The position numbers and the translations under genes are program-made. Under the pieces are notes generated by a model that was given only the letters and a program-made list of their open reading frames with translations, had not been told where the DNA came from and did not search any database. From Otis tarda (taxonomy: Eukaryota; Chordata; Aves; Otidiformes; Otididae), in NCBI GenBank assembly GCA_026413225.1, contig CM048552.1, positions 25,099,001 to 25,163,000 on the forward strand: a stretch of 64,000 nt of DNA, given 5' to 3'. Shown here in pieces: positions 11,972-25,300 of this stretch. Position 1 is the first letter of the stretch. The number at the start of each line of letters is the position of its first letter.

Positions 11972-12195
11972 TGAATCATAGAATATTTCAAGTGGAAGAG
12001 ACCTCAGAAGACCATCTCGTCCAATCTCTTGCTTAAAGCAAAGTTAGCACTGAATTCAGACCAGGTTTCCTAGGGATTTGTCTAGTCACACCTTGAAAAT
12101 TCCCAAGACATAGACTGCACAACTTCTCTGGGTAATGTTCTCCAGTGCTTTACTATCCTTGTGGTGAAATGTTTTGTCTTTAAACAGATGAACAA
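11972..12195 (-). mobile_element. CR1 LINE 3' end, old
   Basis: Read on the + strand, it begins AATCATAGAATATTTCAAG and continues GGAAGAGACCTCAGAAGACC, then CCTTGAAAATTCCC and ACAACTTCTCTGGGTAATG. This is the antisense of a CR1 3' end (last ORF2 codons plus UTR). It is heavily diverged, so old. Confidence 0.85.
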
Positions 12196-13784
12196 ACATA
12201 TATTCATTTTAGTGGAACAGACTAATTTTTCTTCCTTTTATATGGGATAGATTTTTTCCTATCCCAAATTCCATAGTTTTTCCTATGTGGAAAACTGTTT
12301 TTTTTTTTAATTTTTTAATGAAACACCAAAGAGGGAGGCAGTCCTCTTTGTGGCCTTATGTTCACCACTCCCAGTGGACGTGATATTTTCAGTCTCCACT
12401 GGTCTGCTCTGCAAAGAATCACCAGTATTATAACCATGAGGCAATTCTTGTTCAGCCAGAGGAAATCTGTTAACCGCTTATGAGCTGCCCCCCAATTCTA
12501 TTAATGTTCCCAATACAGAACTGCCTGGGGTAACCTCAGTCTTGAATATGACATTGAGGTCTACAGAAGTCCATGAATGCACTGCTCTGTGAAATCATGC
12601 CTTGACACCTGCATTCTCTCTTCAAGTTGCCTGTCTTCATGGAAGAAAATAATAATTTTGCATCATTTAAGAGAGCTCTTCAGAAGTTGTAAACTGTAGT
12701 ACGTGATACAGTCTTCAGTGTAAGCTGAAGCTCAGTTTGTGCCGGATGATCTGCAGCTGGTAATTTGCTTTACTTTTTGGCTTATTCATAGGGTCATAGA
12801 TAATATGATAAGAAAGGCCCATTGTGTCTGAACTCCCACATAATGCAGTGGACAGAATTTCCCTAAACTATGTTTTCAGGACAGATAGTGTGATAAAGTA
12901 TCTTAGTAAACAAGAAAGAAAATTCACATCGTTTAATGAAGGATGCACTTTTAAAAAATATTTTCACTGCAGTCTGTGTATGCAGAGAATAATATGCAAA
13001 GAGAGAAGGGAGGGACTTGTAAAGTAAAGAAAGTTAGTCATCTGTTGGGCCATGTGTATTTATAAGTTATCAAAATTAAATGCAGAATTACAAATAAACT
13101 GACTTTCAGTGACCAGCATCTTAACTGTCATAATGTGACAAATTAGTGACAAAAATGAAACAATCAAGTATGAGGTTTTTGAGAGACTGTATCCTGTAAG
13201 TAAACCAGTCAGGAATAAAGAGTTGAGAGTAGTGGGAACATAGGCTTTCACTAGGATATTTTTTCCCTTGTTTTACTAGAAGTTTAAGGAATGGCTCAGA
13301 CACAATCTTTGAGCAGAGTGGTTATTATTGCTAACTTATTTTTAAAGCTTTTACGAACCTTTTAAGTCAAAATGAACAACTCTGCAGTGCAGAGGTTAAT
13401 ATTGCTAGAACTTCCTCACCTGAGAGCACCGAAATGGAGGAAGATGACCATTTCAAAATGGCTGCCTCCCTGGGTGCCCAGTGGGTGGGCTGGGCTCTGA
13501 CTGCAGGCACAGAGCACCATGCTGACTGTCAGTAGAAAACATGCTCTTCGTATGCCACCGTTATATTCATCGCTTTGTCCAGAGTTTGTGAGTATTGTAG
13601 CAAATGGCAGAAATGAATCCACAATTATTTTAAGAGTTGATTACTATATGATGACTACATTAACTACTTGTAAATTGCTTTGTGCATAATTTTAATATAA
13701 AATGATGTATTTTTTCTTTATCTCAGCTGAATCTAATTAGTCTACTGTATTAGTACATAAGTAATATTTATGACTTACTATTTA
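12196..13784. other. Intergenic DNA, nothing recognised
   Basis: AT-rich sequence with a small GGGATAG/CTATCCC hairpin near 12,245 and T-runs near 12,300. No gene or repeat identified. Confidence 0.55.
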
Positions 13785-13860
13785 TTTGTGGTCCCATTCC
13801 TGCTGAATTAAATGGAGCCTTTGCCATGTACTTCACTAGGGGAGATGTGCCAGGTCTTTA
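13785..13860. repeat. Ancient amniote repeat scrap
   Basis: The wording GTCCCATTCCTGCTGAATTA then AATGGAGCCTTTGCCATG resembles an old palindromic amniote repeat built around TCCTGC...AATGGGAGTTTTGCCATTGAC. It is short and diverged; the assignment is from memory. Confidence 0.4.
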
Positions 13861-15389
13861 TCCTTTTGTATGGCCGTGGTATATTTAATATACTTTCACT
13901 TTGCTTTAGGAAGATATGCTTTTAGATTACCAGAAACCGCAAAACAAGTGAACCTTGGAAAAAGCTTCTTGGCTGTTCTATTCAGACAATCAGATAGTCA
14001 GATCAATCTTGCAGTGTAAATCCCCTTACGTACTTCTAAAATGAAATATCTGTGTTTACTGCAAGAGTCTTGCTCGCTTAAAGTCAACCAGCCTATAGCC
14101 CAAGGGCTAGCTGAGGAGCAGCGCAGCACAGCAGCTCAGGAAGGGTGCAGTGAAAAAGAAATGCCTTATACCCTGGATCTTACAACTTTTGGATTAGGTG
14201 TAGATACCAAGCCAGTTCGCGTACTAAATTCCGCAATGTCTGCACAGATGTCAGATTGCTTTGCAGCTATTAGTGACAGCTGATAACTTCATTTCTTAGT
14301 TCTTTGTCTCTGAAAAGTTGATTTAATGATTTATGGTTTTTAACAATTACTGAACTCTGTCAGTGTTATCCCTTGATACTTCTGCCTTGTGTTTTTGGAA
14401 GCTCTTTTATGTTACTCTACCTGCACAATGTTCAATTTTTGTACAACCTTCCTTTAGAATACGGATCTACTGTTTTTAAAATAAACACTTCCCAAATGGT
14501 GTACAGTCCAACATGTATTTAGTGATAAATTAACAAGAGCTAAACTTGTGGTCAGTGAAGAAAGGTTATCTTTCAATAAAAATGTTCGAGATTTCTTTAC
14601 CCTTTTTTGTTATTATAATATCTCAACACCTGATATACATTGCACAGAAGAGTACCTGCTGACAATAATTTAAACATACTGGATATATTCAAAAGTCCAC
14701 TTTTAAAATAATTTTAAAAGGAGAAAGATCTTTTAGCCTTATAAAGCAGTTATAGTAAAAATTCTGGTTTCTGCTAGGTTCCTCTACAAACACAGAATAA
14801 ATATATCACAGTCTCTAACTGTTTGGTGCTTCATTAGAAAATCAGAAAGCAATGCATATACCTGTGCAAAATAGTCCCTGAGCACCTGGTACCCAATTCA
14901 GTGCCCCTTGAAGTCAGGAAGAATCATTTTAGGCCAGAGTGCTGGACCAGACCCACAAGAAAGGCTGAATGTCCAAGCATTTCATTTGGTCTTCCTTCAA
15001 TGAAGGTCCTCATGATCTGCAGTGTTGAGTTGTGGCAAATGTGGAAACTTGGGTGTCAAGCTCCAAGAGTGTTGGAGCTCCAAGCTTCAGGTTGCTGTCC
15101 TAAGTTCTCAAAACTCCTGCACAAGATGTGAGAAAAAAATATATATGACATCAGGACTGAGGAACCAGCGAGCTGATACATCCAAACTATCCAAAATAAA
15201 ATGCTGATCAAAAGTATGTGCCTGAAACTCTGTTCTCAGGCATCAATCCAAGAGTGCTGCAGGGCATTTTTGTGCAACCTACTTCCTTCACTTAGAGATT
15301 TCCATTTCCATCTTCCAACATCCTCTAACAACACAAGAAGCACGAAAACTTATTTTGTGATCCTTCATTAAATGCTGACTGATTTGAAC
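13861..15389. other. Intergenic DNA, nothing recognised
   Basis: AT-rich with several AATAAA hexamers (near 14,480, 14,577, 14,795). No exon chain points to them. The 80-codon frame beginning at 14,041 shows no family likeness. Confidence 0.55.
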
Positions 15390-15790
15390 CCACAGCTTTC
15401 ACATCCCAAAGGAGAGCCCAATGTTACCAGGCTGTAAGATGCATTCTCCTCCTGACAGACTCTGTGTAGCCAACAGAGAAAAATTAACGAGCCCCCAAAA
15501 GACAGCTATAAGCCCATAGTATGGGCAATCAGCTGTGAGGGGAAGGTCTGGGTCTGGCAGCTGGGACCACAACCACACTTTTGCACTCCCCCACTGGTAC
15601 CTCTCCAAGGTGCGGTGCCCTTCACTCTGGGCAGCTGAGGGTGAGAATATCTTGCTGCACCTGGATTGTGGTCCCACACCTCACAGAGAGATAAAAGTAC
15701 TCAGGCCAGGTGTTTTTCTTTAAACATAAAAATAAATTTATTATAAGTGGTATTTAACACAAGATTCACTGGGATTTATTAGAATAAGGG
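15390..15790. other. GC-richer block, unidentified, perhaps an old repeat
   Basis: The block stands out by composition from its AT-rich flanks. It contains AAATAAATTTATTATAAGTG, which reads as an AATAAA-type signal on both strands and recalls the end of avian LTR-type fossils. No terminal repeats were found. It could equally be unique sequence. Confidence 0.25.
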
Positions 15791-16167
15791 GCTCAGCTTT
15801 TATGGTAAACAGAGCATCACTGAGATAAGTTGTTCTTCACCCCAAACATCATAATTAATATTGTATGATGTTCATCTTTGTCTGTGCGCATCATGAGTGT
15901 AGCTGGCAAAGCAAGCTTAAAGTGGCAAGCATATGCACTAAAGCTACACAACATAAGCATTCCAGGCATGTGTAACTAAGCCACAAACATTTGATAGTTT
16001 TTCTCAATTTGGTTCAGCAGAAGTAAACAGTATAAAAGTCTCTTATTTATTGTAGCACTTGCTTGAATGCATAACAAATGGCAAAAGCATTTTCTGCTGT
16101 TCTAGATGATTTCTCTGAACAACTGTCCTTTATGAGACTTTTATGTTTTCTTACAAAAGGCTGCCTC

Positions 16168-16272
16168 TTATTGTAAAGAAATAAAAGGAAGAAAAGCAAA
16201 AAAGAAAATAAAGGAGAAGGTCAAGGGAGTAGAGGAGAAGTAAAGGAAGGAGAGAGAGAGAGAAAGAAGCTA
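16168..16272. repeat. Near-pure purine tract (A/G)
   Basis: About 100 bases made almost wholly of A and G, ending in an AGAGAGAG run. Such tracts are low-complexity and can form triplex structures. No coding role. Confidence 0.85.
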
Positions 16273-17379
16273 ACCTACAATCTGCAGTTGTGAGTCTCGT
16301 CTTTCAAAATTGGTAATGATCTGTGTACAAGACTGACAACTTTTGCTGACATCCTTCTTGGATTTGAAAAGTTCAGTTTGCATAATATAGCAAACCATGT
16401 GCTGGCTAGTCCTTTCTTTGGATGCTATTATAATGCATCGGAGGAGAAGGAAATGGATGGCATAGATAGTACCATAATTTTCCCTGTTCACACTGTGAAA
16501 GCAGATGGAGTTTTGCACCCATTAAGAACAATTCTTCAATTCCAATAAGCCTTTAACCCTTTCCTGGTTGCACTGCATATTTTCAGTGTAGCAATTATCA
16601 AATTCATGGCTTAGGCAGTATCTCATGAGAGCTATTTTTGAACACCATGCTTGAAATTCTTAAGTGTGGAGCACCCTTCATATAATAGCAGATTACGACT
16701 AAAGCCTTATAATTAGAGCTGAACTTCCAGTGCCCTCATGCAGCCATTTACTCCCTCACTCTCAAGTTGTATTGCACTTCCAGAATGATTTTACAGACCA
16801 CATGGGAAAAATAGATTGTGTTACACACAATGCTGACAGGGTCAATGAAGGCTATTATATGAAGTTGCCAGGAGCATAGGAATTATAGCTGCTTTTGCTA
16901 CACAGCCATGATGGGACTAAATCACAGGAAATCTGAATCTCCTCCTAGCTAATCGGAGATGGAAGCTCCCGTCTGCTCTGATTCCCCTTCAAAGGTAGCA
17001 AAGCGCTGGAGTGGACCGCTGATCTTGGCCAGCCAAATGTCTTGTCTATAATGCTCCTGCAAACTGTGCCACAACCAAAGTCAGCTAAAGGTTATCTGGA
17101 CCCTAGCCCAGCCTCTCCCCATGCACTTTACCTTGTTCTGTCACCTGGGGGCACAGCTCTTGGGATAGCTTTGGAGATGGTCTCCTGGCAGTAGATACGA
17201 CTACAAGCAGCTTGCAGTCCAAGGAGGCATCCTCAACCTGATTCAGCTTCTGCAACAATCTCCAGAATGAGTGTCTCCAAAGCACATCTTTGGTCTCCGT
17301 CCTTGTCCATGTCGGAGAAATGTCAGACTATGATTTGAAACCACTGGAGTAGAAACGTAAAGAATACTAAAAGAAAACG

Positions 17380-17416
17380 ATAGTAGCTGGCAGTACTGAT
17401 TACTGCCAGCTACTAT
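17380..17416. repeat. Perfect 16-bp inverted repeat with 5-base loop
   Basis: The arm ATAGTAGCTGGCAGTA (17,380-17,395) is followed by loop CTGAT and its exact reverse complement (17,401-17,416). Pairing stops sharply at both ends. The stem is too short for a usual microRNA precursor. Flanks show no transposon ends. Confidence 0.95.
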
Positions 17417-19125
17417 ATTGTGTAGGCTTTAGCAAAATTTTGAGTATCTTTTAGGTTGGCAAAGCAAAGGAAAGTAAGAAACCTTTTAAGAAACTGGTAA
17501 CAGAGAGCATTAATGGAAGTTTTGAGCTATTTAACAGTGCATCAGAGCTATAAAAAATCCCACTTATTTTACTCATAAGAATAGTTTTAAGCCCTTTCAG
17601 TGTGATTACCTAAGGTTGTGAGCCATGTCCTGCTGAAATCCATTTGTAAATAAAATTCATACACTATTCCTACATAAATAAAATCACATCACTTGGTTAT
17701 GGTTGCAAATTAAATAGAACTGTTTCCCAAGATACGTGCTCCCGTAGGATAAAATGAGGCATCTCAGCAGGATCAAGCAATTAATTGCCAGCATTATATT
17801 GGCTTCTTTCTTAATCGTGAAAATAGCTAAAGATTGATTGGAATGAGGAATTAGTTTGGGCTTTTTTCATGTTTCTTTTCCTGTGGCTACTAAATCCTCA
17901 AAGCATTGAAACAGCAAAATGTTTTTGTAGCTGACTATTACTACAAACTCAAAGGGGAAATATTTCTTTGTCATTTTGATTATAGCCAAGACAGTAATGA
18001 AATTGTATTAACAATACTTGTAAATGCAAGAAGTGTGGGAAAATAATTAAATTGTTTGAATTTGGTTAACATATTAGCATTTGCAGGTGATAATGCTGCT
18101 ATTAACTTCAGAAGGTACTACTCCAGATAGAAATTAATAGCTAGTGAGAAAAGAGATCTGCATTCAGATAAATGCCAAGTTCATCTACTGAATCATTCAA
18201 GAAAGTAGACTCTGGATACCACATTACAGAAAGTTGTATAATACAGATTGTAATCCCTGAAACATAATCTAAATTTTTTCTCACATAAATCAGTCACATC
18301 TCAGGTAGCACCAGAGGATGTGGTGACCAATCATTGTTGTGATCATTATTTCCCATAAAGGGAAATAATTTTGTCTGTTTTTTAATACTTACAGCTGCCC
18401 TTCTGTCTTTTACTCAGACTTCTGCTTTCTAGCCTAAATAACTGCGATGTTTCTGTAGGTTCTTGGGCATGACGCCTATGGCCAGTCATGGGTAGAGAAA
18501 TCAAGCACATGCAAAGAGACAATCAATACCTTACTCAGTCTGTGAGTCTGATTAGCTGTACTGCTCAGGTCATTATCTGTATGTGGCGGCAGTACCTCCT
18601 TGGTGAAATTCAGTACCTGAGGTCCTGGGTACCCAGAAAAATTGACACAAAAGTGTGGGAAAAGCCATGTGTATTTTAAGCAAAGTGTAAGTAACTGATA
18701 GAGGAAAGCTTTCAATAGGATGCCCGGCTGATGAGTTTTTTAACATTCGACCATTTTGCATTGCTAAATCACTTCAGTGATTTTCCACTTGTAATAATTA
18801 TTTTCTAAATATTTTGTCTTTTTTTTGGTCCTCTTCTGGACACTCTGCAATATAGTCACATCCCTCTGAACCACAAGGGTGCCCACAGAGGTGGAGATCT
18901 CTGTGGATCCAATAATACAGGCAGATATACCCGATAAATCTAGATAAGGCCCTATCAGTTCTGAGTGCAATGCAATAATTATTTTAAACCTCACACTCTG
19001 TTCATACAGCCCAAAATTAAGACTACGTATTTTTTAAAATTACGTTTGGAGAAGCATCTCACTGTTTGTGATCCACTATAGACCTTGGACTTTTTCTGCC
19101 CTACTGCTATCCAGTTAAGAAGTCC
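17417..19125. other. Intergenic DNA, otherwise nothing recognised
   Basis: AT-rich sequence with only the small hairpin noted at 18,345. No gene-like frame; overlapping short frames on both strands at 18,476-18,761 have no family likeness. Confidence 0.55.
18345..18369. repeat. Perfect 10-bp inverted repeat with 5-base loop
   Basis: ATTATTTCCC, loop ATAAA, GGGAAATAAT. AT-rich and possibly chance, but exact. Confidence 0.8.
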
Positions 19126-19143
19126 TTAACTTCATGAAGTTAA
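19126..19143. repeat. 18-bp perfect palindrome
   Basis: TTAACTTCATGAAGTTAA is its own reverse complement. The core TTCATGAAGT recurs directly at 19,170-19,179, inside the first bases of the adjoining CR1 copy. Confidence 0.9.
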
Positions 19144-19154
19144 CTTCACAAAGT

Positions 19155-19965
19155 TCTAAATGAAGAACCTTCATGAAGTCTTTAATCTCATGCAGTTCAA
19201 CAAGGCCAAGTGCAAAGTTCTACACCTGAGTTGGGGCAAGCCCCAGTATCAATATAGTCTGGGGGATGAAGGGATTGAGAGTGGCTCTGCGGAGAAGGAC
19301 TTGGGGATACTGGTGGATGAAAAATTGGACATGAGCTGGCAATGTGCACTCACAGCCCAGAAGGCCAACCGCATCCTGGGCTGCATCAAAAGAAGCATGG
19401 CCAGCAGGTCGAGGGAGGTGATTCTGCCCCTCTATTCTGCTGTCATGAAAACCTACCTGGAGTACTGTGTCAATCTCTGGAGCCTCCAACATGAGAAGGA
19501 CATGGACCTGTTGGAGAGAGTTCAGAGGAGGGCCACAAAGATGATCAGAGGGCTGGAGCACCTCTCCTATGAGGACAAGCTGAGAGAGTTTGGATTGTTC
19601 AATTTGAAGAAGAGAAGGCTCCGGGGAGACCTTATTGTGGCTTTTCAATATGTAAAGAGGGCTTATAAGAAAGATGGTGAGAAGCTTTTTACCAAGGCCT
19701 GTAGGGACAGAACAAGGTGATATGGCTTTAAACCGGAAAAGAGTAGATTTACATTGGACATAAGGAAGAATTTTTTGAGGTTAGTAAGACACCAGAACAG
19801 GTTTCCCAGAGAATTTGTGGCTGCCCCATCCCTGGAAGTGTTCAAGGTCAGGTTAGATGGGGCTTTGAGCAACGTGACCTACTGAAAGATGTCCCTGCCC
19901 ATGGCAGGGAGTTGTGCTAGATGATCTTTAAGGTCCCTTCCAATCCAAACCATTCTGTGATTCTA
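19155..19965 (+). mobile_element. CR1 LINE 3' fragment, moderately decayed
   Basis: An open stretch of 186 codons (19,160-19,720) aligns by eye with ORF2 of the intact copy from about residue 747: [74 protein letters not shown] and RRLRGDLI. A stop (TGA) after DRTR ends the frame early; the tail and 3' UTR follow to CCATTCTGTGATTCTAAG. It lacks endonuclease and the catalytic part of RT because of 5' truncation. Younger than the other fragments, as most of the frame is still open. Confidence 0.95.
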
Positions 19966-22220
19966 AGAGCCCACTTTTCATTTGTACAATTGATCTTGCC
20001 TTGTAAAATGCAGCTCTCCACACTTACCTTAACTGAATTATTATTTTTTTTTAATTACAGAACTTTTACCCAATTCAGCAATACATTTTTGGATTCTAAA
20101 CCTGTCTCTAAAGAGCTCACAACCCATAAAACATTTATATTTTCTGCAGATTTTATTATATCATTCTCTTATACATGATCTAAATCACAGATTAAACTAA
20201 TGGTACTGGAACCACAATGTTCTACAAGGTAACCTATTGGATACATACCTCCACTTTTTTGGCAAGTGACCCCTGGTTTTTGAGTGCAGAATTTGAACAC
20301 ACATGTGTGCCCACACTGTATACTTTTCTTAGGTAGGTCATATCACCCTAATTTACTTAGGAGGATGTAATGGAATAAAAGCCTTTCTAAAAACAAGATA
20401 CATTACTTTTACTGCTTCTTCATCTGCTAGACCAATCAAAGTCACTGCGTAGTCAGAGAAGGAATTGCTTTCTTTGACACAACTTGCTTTTGACAAATTA
20501 GTGTTGGCTGTTTCTTATCAAGTTATTATCCTCTGAATATTTAAAATTGATTATTTAATTACTTTTTTTTTCAGAAGCTTTCTGAATATCAGAGTGAGTT
20601 TGACACCTTTAGTTGATCTTTTTTTACTCCTGGTAGACCTCACCATCTGCTACGAGGTCTCAGAAACAAGTGCTAATTATTCAGAAACTGTTTCATGTAA
20701 ATTCCTTAAGTACTCAAGAGGGCAAATTTGATCAGTTATCCCTGGTCTGATTACATCGTACCTATCCAAATGTTCTTTCACCTGTTCTTTTGCTATTCTG
20801 GCTTGCTTCCTATACCCTTAATAATTTCCATGTATTGAGCATCTGGTCACAACTGAGCTTTTGCATGAAAACTAAAACAAAAGTAAAAGGACTGAAGATT
20901 TTGTCTTCTTAGTGACATCATGAATTGTTCCTCTTCCCCTGTAAGCTATGGTCTACACTTTACATTCTTTGTAATTTGTTTGTTAAACAACTTTTTATCT
21001 TATCTTTTATGTCCTTTTCTACTTGTAATGCATTTTGAATATTGGCTGGGGAGGATTCTGAAAAGGCAGGAACTAGTAAGTAGGTACCAGTAAGCATTCC
21101 TAGTTCATGGCTTCTGCTTAGCTTGGTGTTTTTGTGCATGTCAAGCAGCAGAAGTGTGGGCATTATTGGATACCTAGACTTCAGGACCCTGTCATTGCAA
21201 AAGCCATGGGAACTCAGATGTTGTACTCAAAGGTCCCCTTTATGAGTCTGTTCCTCACATGTACACAAAAGTGGAATGGATATGATTCGTCACTATTTTT
21301 TTAAGGGAGATAGGAGGTACTTACTTTTAATTTATCTGGTGAAAAAATAAATTACTCTCTGAAGTTTAATTAGAAGTTCAATATTTTACATTAAGTTCCA
21401 TGATTTTGGTTTTGCTTCACAAATGGCAACCATGTGATTTAAGTTATGGCTTTTTTTTACCCGATTTCTTTCTCATTGGGCCACTCATGCTAAAGGAATT
21501 TTGCTAAAATGAAAATAGAAGAAATGTTCCCAGTGTGGAGAGACACAAAAATGAGCTTTTTGTCACTTCATGTTTTTCTGCTTCAGGATGCACATAATTA
21601 TTGAACTAATTACTCAGGAGCATGTTGGAATTTCTTTAAACGGTTGAGCAGAAACTTAAAGGTATCTATCTAGGATATAATGGAGTGGCAATTTTGTCTA
21701 TTTTATTTCTGAGGAGTGTCCCGATTTATCCATGCTTTGCTGGCTTCTCAGAACTTGATGAAGTGCCTCCAAGGAGCAAGCAGTGGCATCTAAATTATTC
21801 AAGGAAACATTCACAGCACTATAATGACTACTAACCCATCTTAAGAATAAAGGTCAGTAAATCTATTAGGGTCCTTGAAATTTGCCTTGCTGATATTTCC
21901 AATTCCTCTGGCTTATTTCCCTTTTATTTTTAAGAAAGGTAATATCATTTGACCTTGAACTTCCTATGCCACTAATTGGACTACAGGTAGCAGTTAGAAA
22001 AACACAAGGAAGATAAAACTAAATAATCATTCACACATTTTTTAGTTTCAGTTTTAACTGGTATTGTCTCAGTTAATCACAGTTAAGTGAAGCAAATATG
22101 CAACACTGTGTACTCAGCTGTAAATATATTTGCATCAGAAGTTGCTTAATGGGTCTGTGACCAAACAATAAATTATATTCATGTAGCAACATGGTACTCA
22201 CCACTCAACTCTCATGTTGG
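19966..22220. other. Intergenic DNA, nothing recognised
   Basis: AT-rich sequence with no exon chain, RNA gene or repeat that I can identify. Confidence 0.55.
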
Positions 22221-22330
22221 AAGGTCAGTGTAGTGGTTAAGACAGGACCCTGAGGCAGGAGACACAGGCTTCTCTTCACTGTTTTGCTATTGGTTTATGC
22301 TAAACAGTAGCTCAACCTTCCTGTGCCTTT
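22221..22330 (+). repeat. MIR-like tRNA-derived SINE remnant
   Basis: The text GTGTAGTGGTTAAGACAGGA, AGGAGACACAGGCTTCT, then CTCAACCTTCCTGTGCC follows the MIR layout: tRNA-like A-box region, GGAGAC-CTGGGTTC-like box, then TTAACCT-CTGTGCC. A poly-T run follows. It is diverged and old. Confidence 0.65.
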
Positions 22331-25300
22331 TTTTTTTTTTTTATGGTTGTACCAACACTATCGAATATGATGGAAGACAGAAGAAGTTGCTTAATATTAT
22401 TAGAGTTAGAATTAACATTAAGAAGAAGAAAAGCCAGAGAAAATAATTGAGATTTGTGAAGGTCATAAGAAGGTGCATAGTGTGTTGAAACTGTCACTGT
22501 ATTCTTTTGTTACGTTTATACATAAAATAAAAATCCTCCCCTGCTGGAATAATACAATTCAGTACATCACACCACTTTCCAGCAAAATGCAACCAAGTTC
22601 AGGATGAAATGTGGAAGCTCTTCAGTAGTAAAGGAAGTAACACTTCTTAACCTAGTCAGAAGGACTCAATATCTGGAAAAAAATGCTGAGCCAAGTATTA
22701 TTGAGAAGGATGGCATGGTTCAAACAGATGGAAAAATTAGGAAAAAAAAATGATGCAGCACTGTCCAACTGTAACTCAAAATGTTACCCTTTCATTCCAC
22801 ATAAGCAGACCATCATTATTAAGCACTCACACCTGCAAAATGCATCAACCACAAATACTAATGGTCAGTGCAGGACTTGTCTGCCTCAGTTATTTAAATG
22901 GGCTATAGATAACCTAATCATAAGACTAATCATAAGACTGTTGCTTATACAGCTCATATGTACACTGTGATATGATTGTGGCTGTAAAGAAATATAGTGT
23001 ACCACTTGCTGATAACTGAGTAGTGTATCAATTACCATTCTGCTCAAAAAAAAACCAAAAAAAAAAACAAGGAAGGGAAGTGGTGCTTGCATTGTCTTAA
23101 AGTAACTCAGATGAGACTTCTGTTGAGGATGATGTGTTAATATTGTATATTATCCAGGTCTAGCGATAGCAAATTCAACTAAGGTTAACTGTTCCCCAGA
23201 CAGAGAACTGCCCGTAGGTGAGACAGCCTCCTCTTGAGACAATAGAGCACAGTAAGACCTGGCACGATCCCTAGACCTCACATTTTGAAGCTAATAGATA
23301 AAGAAAACCTCAAATCTCTTTTATCACCTAAACCAAGGAATTTTGCAAGCTTCCCTACTTGTTGGCTGGCTTTCCTAGCTAGCACAGTTTCCAGCTACTT
23401 TTTATAACACAGATCCTCTCCTCTGTATCGTCACGCTCCTTTTATCCTGAAATAAATGTTCAAGCACATGCACAAAAGAGGAGACAATTGTCTAGAGATC
23501 CCTCAGGAAACTGGATTAGGGTTTGGCCAATCTTGTTCAAATGCCCACAAAACAGTAGGAATGCTTTGTTATACAAAAATGCCACATAGTGAATAAATCC
23601 CAGATTTCCAACAGTCCTAATAACTGTGTGGTGATCATTGCTTTTCCTTTGATGTGACCCACAACCATGCCAGTTGATATCAGGGCAAGTCCCCTACATA
23701 GACAGCAGTGCTCGCGTGTGGAGATCAAAAGGAGGTGTCATGACTTATTTAGGACATTGCCTTCTTGAAACATCCCTTGAAGACATAGTGCCAACAGAAC
23801 TTGGTCATTGTAAAAACAACCATCTGAAAGGGTCTCACAGGTGGCCAATTAAGAGTTATTTGAAAAAAATACATTTTATCCACACAATAGAGTTTCAATG
23901 AATAGTGCTATTTTGTGACGAATCAGTGTCTTTGTACCAGAGGAAGAATTACCGCTCCCTGAGAATTTAAGATTGTGCTACGTGGTCAGCTACAGAATGG
24001 AAATACCGTTAATGTGACTTACAGAACTTCAAGCCAAAAGATGACTTCTGATGAAATAATCTGTCTTGTCTGCTCTTAAAGATTCTTGAGATAGGAGTTT
24101 ACCCTTCAACACATGTAACACTAACAACCCTTATTATCCATGGGTTGGACGGTGGTTGGAAAGAGCATGGCGCTCTCATTGTTCTATTTTCACCTAAAGG
24201 AAGATATTCTAAATCATGCATTTTTGCTGGAAATAAATTAAAATGCTGTGGTAGGGTGCATTTTTTGTAGTTATTCTAGTCATTTGGGTTGAAGTTTGAT
24301 GAGAAAAGTATCCTTTTACTTCAAAAACAGTAGGGGGAAGAAAAAGCAACTGCTGGCATTTATGCAAATGACAGATGTGAAAATCTAATAACACATTCAT
24401 AACAAGGTGAAAGAAAGAACTAAACATATATTCACAGGCAGAATCTCCAGGAATCCTAATCTGACAAGCTATGTCTGTATTTCAGCAACAGCAGCAACGA
24501 AAAATTGACATCACAGAAATGCACATTAGCACTCCCTTTTTTTTCCATTCTCTTGGTCAAATACAGATTCAGAAGAACTGAATTATTATTTATCTGGATG
24601 TTAGACTGCAGAGAGAGCGACAATTCTGCTGTGTTTAGCACTGAAAAAAATGGGGAAAAAAAAGAGAATAATCTAAGTGTATCTTCAATTTATATTGGCA
24701 AAATAATATGTTTGAATCAACTACATATAGGTGTCTTCAAGAAGCAGGAGGATAGTATTTGTTGCAGGGCTTGTCAAACTGCTTATCACTGGTTTGTTCC
24801 AATATGCTGTTGGGTACTCTGGCTTGAAACCAGGGCATCATGTCCTTAAAATCAGCAATGTGTAAGTGCTTTGCTGGATAGCAGCCAGTGATACCAGGCA
24901 AGATAAAGTTCATTGAGCTTTTAATGCTACAGTGGTATAGTTAAAATTTACAGATAACGTAAATTGGATATACCCAAGAGTATCTTAATTTGTTCATCAT
25001 ATTTGGGAACCTATCCAAGTGTTCTCCTTTCTATTTATTATAAATAGATTTACTCTGAAGACCATGATGTTTATTCCTTTAAATTCCAGCTGACCTGTAG
25101 GGGATCCAGCTGCCTGACAGAATGAATGCTTTAAAAAAACCAAGTCTAAGTACCTGTAAACAGAGATACTGTCTTTCAGTAGCAGTGATGCCACTTTAAA
25201 GCTGCAAGACCATCTAACTCAGTTGGGTTTGCTTTCCTCACAGTCACAGAGACTGCAGCTACATAAGTAAGGAGGAAAATGAATTAATATTTTTTCAAAA

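Noticed and set aside
14041-14283. 80-codon frame near several AATAAA signals as an extra 3' exon or small gene
   Set aside because: No family likeness and the SLC13A1 frame already ends at 10,055.
15365-15395. Possible tRNA gene on the - strand (GGTTCAAATC wording)
   Set aside because: Only a T-loop-like decamer is present; no acceptor stem, D-loop or anticodon arm could be folded.
17380-17416. MicroRNA precursor
   Set aside because: The stem is 16 bp with no extension, shorter than a normal precursor; kept only as a hairpin.
22915-22938. CRISPR-like or satellite repeat
   Set aside because: Only two tandem 12-mers; this is local slippage in a vertebrate genome.
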